From positions 1 through 64,000 of the forward strand of contig NZ_JACWZY010000015.1 in assembly GCF_014699005.1 (NCBI RefSeq): a stretch of DNA of 64,000 bases. Reading direction: 5' to 3'. Below are positions 60,056-64,000 of the stretch, piece after piece (position 1 is the first letter of the stretch; each line of letters opens with the position of its first letter). A model generated the notes under the pieces. That model had not been told where the DNA came from and searched no databases. It was given only the letters and a program-made list of their open reading frames with translations. This DNA is from Spirosoma profusum. GTDB taxonomy: Bacteria > Bacteroidota > Bacteroidia > Cytophagales > Spirosomataceae. The position numbers and the translations under genes were made by a program.

Positions 60056-61639
60056 TTAACCCCTCCCCGTCATTCGAGTTAGTTGCAGCAGCTTTTTGGC
60101 TACCCGATTGGTTAGTTGATCCGATTGCAATCGCCATTGCCAGCTTCGGCCACCCAAACCAGGTGTATTCATCCGATGGGTTTCATCCAGGTTCAGAATA
60201 TCCTGAACAGGCATAATGGCTAACCGGGCGACCGACTGCATAGTCAGGCGGCAAATCTGGTCGACCACGCTTTTTTCGGTGACTTTAAAGCCAAGATAAT
60301 TATCGATACGTTTACGGTGAATTTCATCGGACTCACGAAACCAGCCAAGTGTAGTGTTATTATCGTGCGTTCCGGAGTAAACGACAAAGTTTTCAGTATG
60401 ATTATGGATAGCATACGTAGAGGTAGGCATATCGTGCCCAAAACCAAACTGGATTACCCGCATTCCAGGAATACCATAATGCCGCAAATAGGGCTGAATA
60501 TCAGCCGCTTTCGCCCCTAAATCTTCGGCAATGATTGGTAAATTGACAAACTGCCGGTGCATGGCGTGCATAAAAGCCTCGATGGGCGCTTTTACCCACT
60601 CCCCTACCCGCGCCGTCGGTTCGCTGGCCGGAATTTCCCAGTATTCGGCAAATCCTAAAAAATGGTCGAGTCGGGTCAGGCTATACAACGACATCTGATG
60701 ACGTAATCGCTGCATCCACCAGGCAAATCCGGTACGTTCGTGTTCGGGCCAGTCATAAATCGGGTTACCCCAACGCTGCCCATATTCGCTGAAATAATCG
60801 GGTGGTGCACCGGCCACAAAGAGCGGCTGAAAATTAGCATCCAGTTTGAATAATGTTGGATTCGCCCAGACATCAGCACTGTTAAACTGAACGTAAATCG
60901 GAATATCCCCAATAATATGTATTTTCTTCTGGTAGCAATAAGCCGTCAGTTCATTCCATTGCCGCAGAAAAAAGTACTGCATCACTTTTACAACTTCGAT
61001 CGAATCGTGCAGTGTTTTTGCCTCACGCGCCAACGCAGCCAGATCGCGCCGAACAAGTTCTTCGGGCCAACGTACCCAGGTTGGTTCGCCAGTTGCTTCC
61101 TGCAAAGCCGTAAACAAAGCATAATCGTTTAGCCAATCAGCCTGCCAGGCACAAAATCGGTCATAATCACTACGTTGCGCAGGATTTGCTTCGCGTAGAA
61201 ACGTTTGGGCCGCTTTTTGGAGCAGTGGTCGTTTTTTTATCCAGGCCGCATGAAGTGTAGATGGAGCCAGCACCAATGGCCCGGCCAACACACCAGCATC
61301 CACATTACCCGACGTAGCAGTAGGCGACGTAACGGTTACGTCCTGAACCGGTTTTTCGTTGAACACGAGCAGGTCACTTTTTTTAAGCCATCCTTCGTCG
61401 GCCAGTTTCTCCAGGCTAATCATAAGTATATTGCCAGCAAAAGCCGATGGGCTGCTGTAGGGAGAAAAACCAGAACCAGGGTCAACGGGGGTAAGCGGCA
61501 AAATTTGCCAGTACGTTTGTCCCGAAGTTTCCAGGAAATTAGCAAACCGATAGGCTTCAGGCCCTAAGTCGCCGACGCCATGTGCTGAAGGCAGCGATGT
61601 AATATGAAGGAGTAATCCGCTGGAACGTTGTTGAAGCAT
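60056..61639 (-). CDS. malQ: 4-alpha-glucanotransferase (GH77)
   Basis: 527 residues, the single-domain (Thermus/plant D-enzyme) size. Motifs: SSGLLLHITSLPS and GPEAYRFANFL at the N-terminus, FSPYSSPSAFAGN, the nucleophile Asp in RLDHFLGFAEYWEIP, the acid/base Glu in IAEDLGAKAADI, and SGTHDNNTTLGWF. It transfers maltooligosaccharide units in glycogen or maltodextrin metabolism. Convergent with susD; the terminator between them is only 3 bp from its stop. Confidence 0.95.
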   Translation of the reverse strand: MLQQRSSGLLLHITSLPSAHGVGDLGPEAYRFANFLETSGQTYWQILPLTPVDPGSGFSPYSSPSAFAGNILMISLEKLADEGWLKKSDLLVFNEKPVQDVTVTSPTATSGNVDAGVLAGPLVLAPSTLHAAWIKKRPLLQKAAQTFLREANPAQRSDYDRFCAWQADWLNDYALFTALQEATGEPTWVRWPEELVRRDLAALAREAKTLHDSIEVVKVMQYFFLRQWNELTAYCYQKKIHIIGDIPIYVQFNSADVWANPTLFKLDANFQPLFVAGAPPDYFSEYGQRWGNPIYDWPEHERTGFAWWMQRLRHQMSLYSLTRLDHFLGFAEYWEIPASEPTARVGEWVKAPIEAFMHAMHRQFVNLPIIAEDLGAKAADIQPYLRHYGIPGMRVIQFGFGHDMPTSTYAIHNHTENFVVYSGTHDNNTTLGWFRESDEIHRKRIDNYLGFKVTEKSVVDQICRLTMQSVARLAIMPVQDILNLDETHRMNTPGLGGRSWQWRLQSDQLTNRVAKKLLQLTRMTGRG

Positions 61640-61650
61640 GCAAAAAAAGT

Positions 61651-61720
61651 CGTCAGTCAGTGGTTTATAGTCGTCTGTGAGCGCCTGTCATGGCATGGAG
61701 TAAACCACTACTAACTGACG
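61651..61720. repeat. Imperfect inverted repeat upstream of malQ
   Basis: 61651-61667 (CGTCAGTCAGTGGTTTA) pairs with 61701-61720 apart from a 3-nt bulge. It lies 12 nt upstream of the malQ start on the reverse strand. Role unknown; a leader structure or operator is possible. Confidence 0.4.
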
Positions 61721-61847
61721 CTTGCAGACTATCGACTTGTTTTTGTACAAATCCGCTCCGGGCTGATTTTGTTTAGCTTTTCTCGTAAAAACCTTATTGC
61801 CAAACCCCTTCGGTTCATAAATGACTAGAAAATGACAAAGAGCTTCC

Positions 61848-63453
<1,606 letters not shown>

Positions 63454-63461
63454 CGTAGTGT

Positions 63462-63507
63462 GGCATTGGTTTCGGAGCATTACATTACTTTTTCTGAGAC
63501 CAATGCC
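63462..63507 (+). terminator. Probable terminator after atpD
   Basis: GGCATTGGTTTC (63462-63473) pairs with GAGACCAATGCC (63496-63507) at 11 of 12 positions, followed by a short CCTTTC tract. Confidence 0.55.
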
Positions 63508-63552
63508 CCTTTCCCAAGTCTCAATCGTTTTTAAAGCATAAAAACCGATTTT

Positions 63553-64000
63553 ATGAAAACTATTCGTTTTGACTTGGGAATGGCCTGTCTGTTATTCAGT
63601 TTAGTGGCACTACGTTCATTTGGGCAGGAAACTCAGCCAACGTCTCTATCTGTAGAGGAGCCAAAGAAAGTTTTGGGTGCTATTCAGGATACGTCAATTA
63701 CTCCTGGCGTTTCTGCTACGTTGGCACAGGGCGACGCTGCCACGACTCATTTAGACAACGCAGTAGCTGCACTTAATAAGGGCGACAAAGCTACTTCTAC
63801 CCAAGAACTTCAGACTGGTATTGCTGGTTTGGAAGCGCAGGCTAAAACGGATAAAACGTCCTTTAAAGACAAATTACTGGCCCAGGCAAGCAAACTAAAA
63901 GCATTGCTCCCATTAATTCCAGATGGTGCCTTAGGAAATGGTGTGCTGGGAAAAGCTGTCAGTTTAGCCAAACTAGCCTCCGGCGGCAGTAAACTTGAAG
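63553..64000 (+). CDS. Secreted hypothetical protein (3' truncated by window end)
   Basis: The ATG at 63553 opens a frame that has no stop before the window edge (149 codons visible). It begins with a signal peptide (MKTIRFDLGMACLLFSLVAL, cleavage near SFGQ). The mature part is rich in Ala, Lys, Leu and Thr and appears helical (THLDNAVAALNKGDKATST; FKDKLLAQASKLKALLPL). I do not recognise a family. It is not atpC. Confidence 0.75.
   Translation, partial: MKTIRFDLGMACLLFSLVALRSFGQETQPTSLSVEEPKKVLGAIQDTSITPGVSATLAQGDAATTHLDNAVAALNKGDKATSTQELQTGIAGLEAQAKTDKTSFKDKLLAQASKLKALLPLIPDGALGNGVLGKAVSLAKLASGGSKLE

Overview
The window looks like chromosomal DNA of a Cytophagales bacterium (Bacteroidota), most probably close to Spirosoma. 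This rests on a SusC/SusD pair, CarboxypepD_reg-type TonB receptors, a DUF4374/PepSY siderophore operon, Bacteroidota-style promoters (TTG-N19/20-TAnnTTTG) and the general lack of Shine-Dalgarno sequences. Base composition is near 50% GC. I see no prophage, integrase, transposase or CRISPR array. The species call is recognition, not a search result.

Layout. 0-7 kb: the tail of an unknown gene, a small hypothetical, two Tat-exported ferritin-like proteins, a multi-PAS histidine kinase, a degenerate ImmA/IrrE-like protein and an SGNH hydrolase. 7-16.4 kb: two TonB receptors flanking a beta-carbonic anhydrase, a DUF2628-like membrane protein, a SnoaL-like protein and a PhoD-like phosphatase. 16.4-21.6 kb: a GT1-type glycosyltransferase, then acyl-CoA dehydrogenase, PIG-L deacetylase and NodS-like methyltransferase in tight succession, with a convergent GT2 glycosyltransferase. 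21.8-28.2 kb: a compact six-gene run (SDR, gluconate-dehydrogenase subunit 3-like, GMC oxidoreductase, two GH1-like proteins around an alpha/beta hydrolase). 28.2-36.9 kb: a CE15-like esterase, manganese catalase, and a reverse-strand operon of MFS transporter, GH130, SDR and an unrecognised 760-residue protein. 37-44 kb: a histidine kinase, then a three-gene operon matching the XusABC xenosiderophore system. 44-49.5 kb: housekeeping genes (fabI, a hydrolase, an RsmF-like rRNA methylase, kdsC-like, bioA) and tRNA-Gly(CCC). 49.6-64 kb: a histidine kinase of unusual composition, a D-2-hydroxyacid dehydrogenase, SusC/SusD, malQ, atpD without a following atpC, and the start of a secreted hypothetical.

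The 16-37 kb stretch is the most accessory-looking part. It concentrates glycosyltransferases, glycoside hydrolases, a mannoside phosphorylase-family enzyme, redox enzymes and a catalase, and may make or recycle a modified glycan or glycolipid, perhaps in stress tolerance; this is inference.

The most striking sequence-level signal is a strong excess of the pentamer ACGTA/TACGT, often as AACGTAGC/GCTACGTT, on both strands, in several codon frames and between genes. It is absent from the histidine kinase beside tRNA-Gly and near chance level in susC/susD, so it may mark resident versus acquired DNA.
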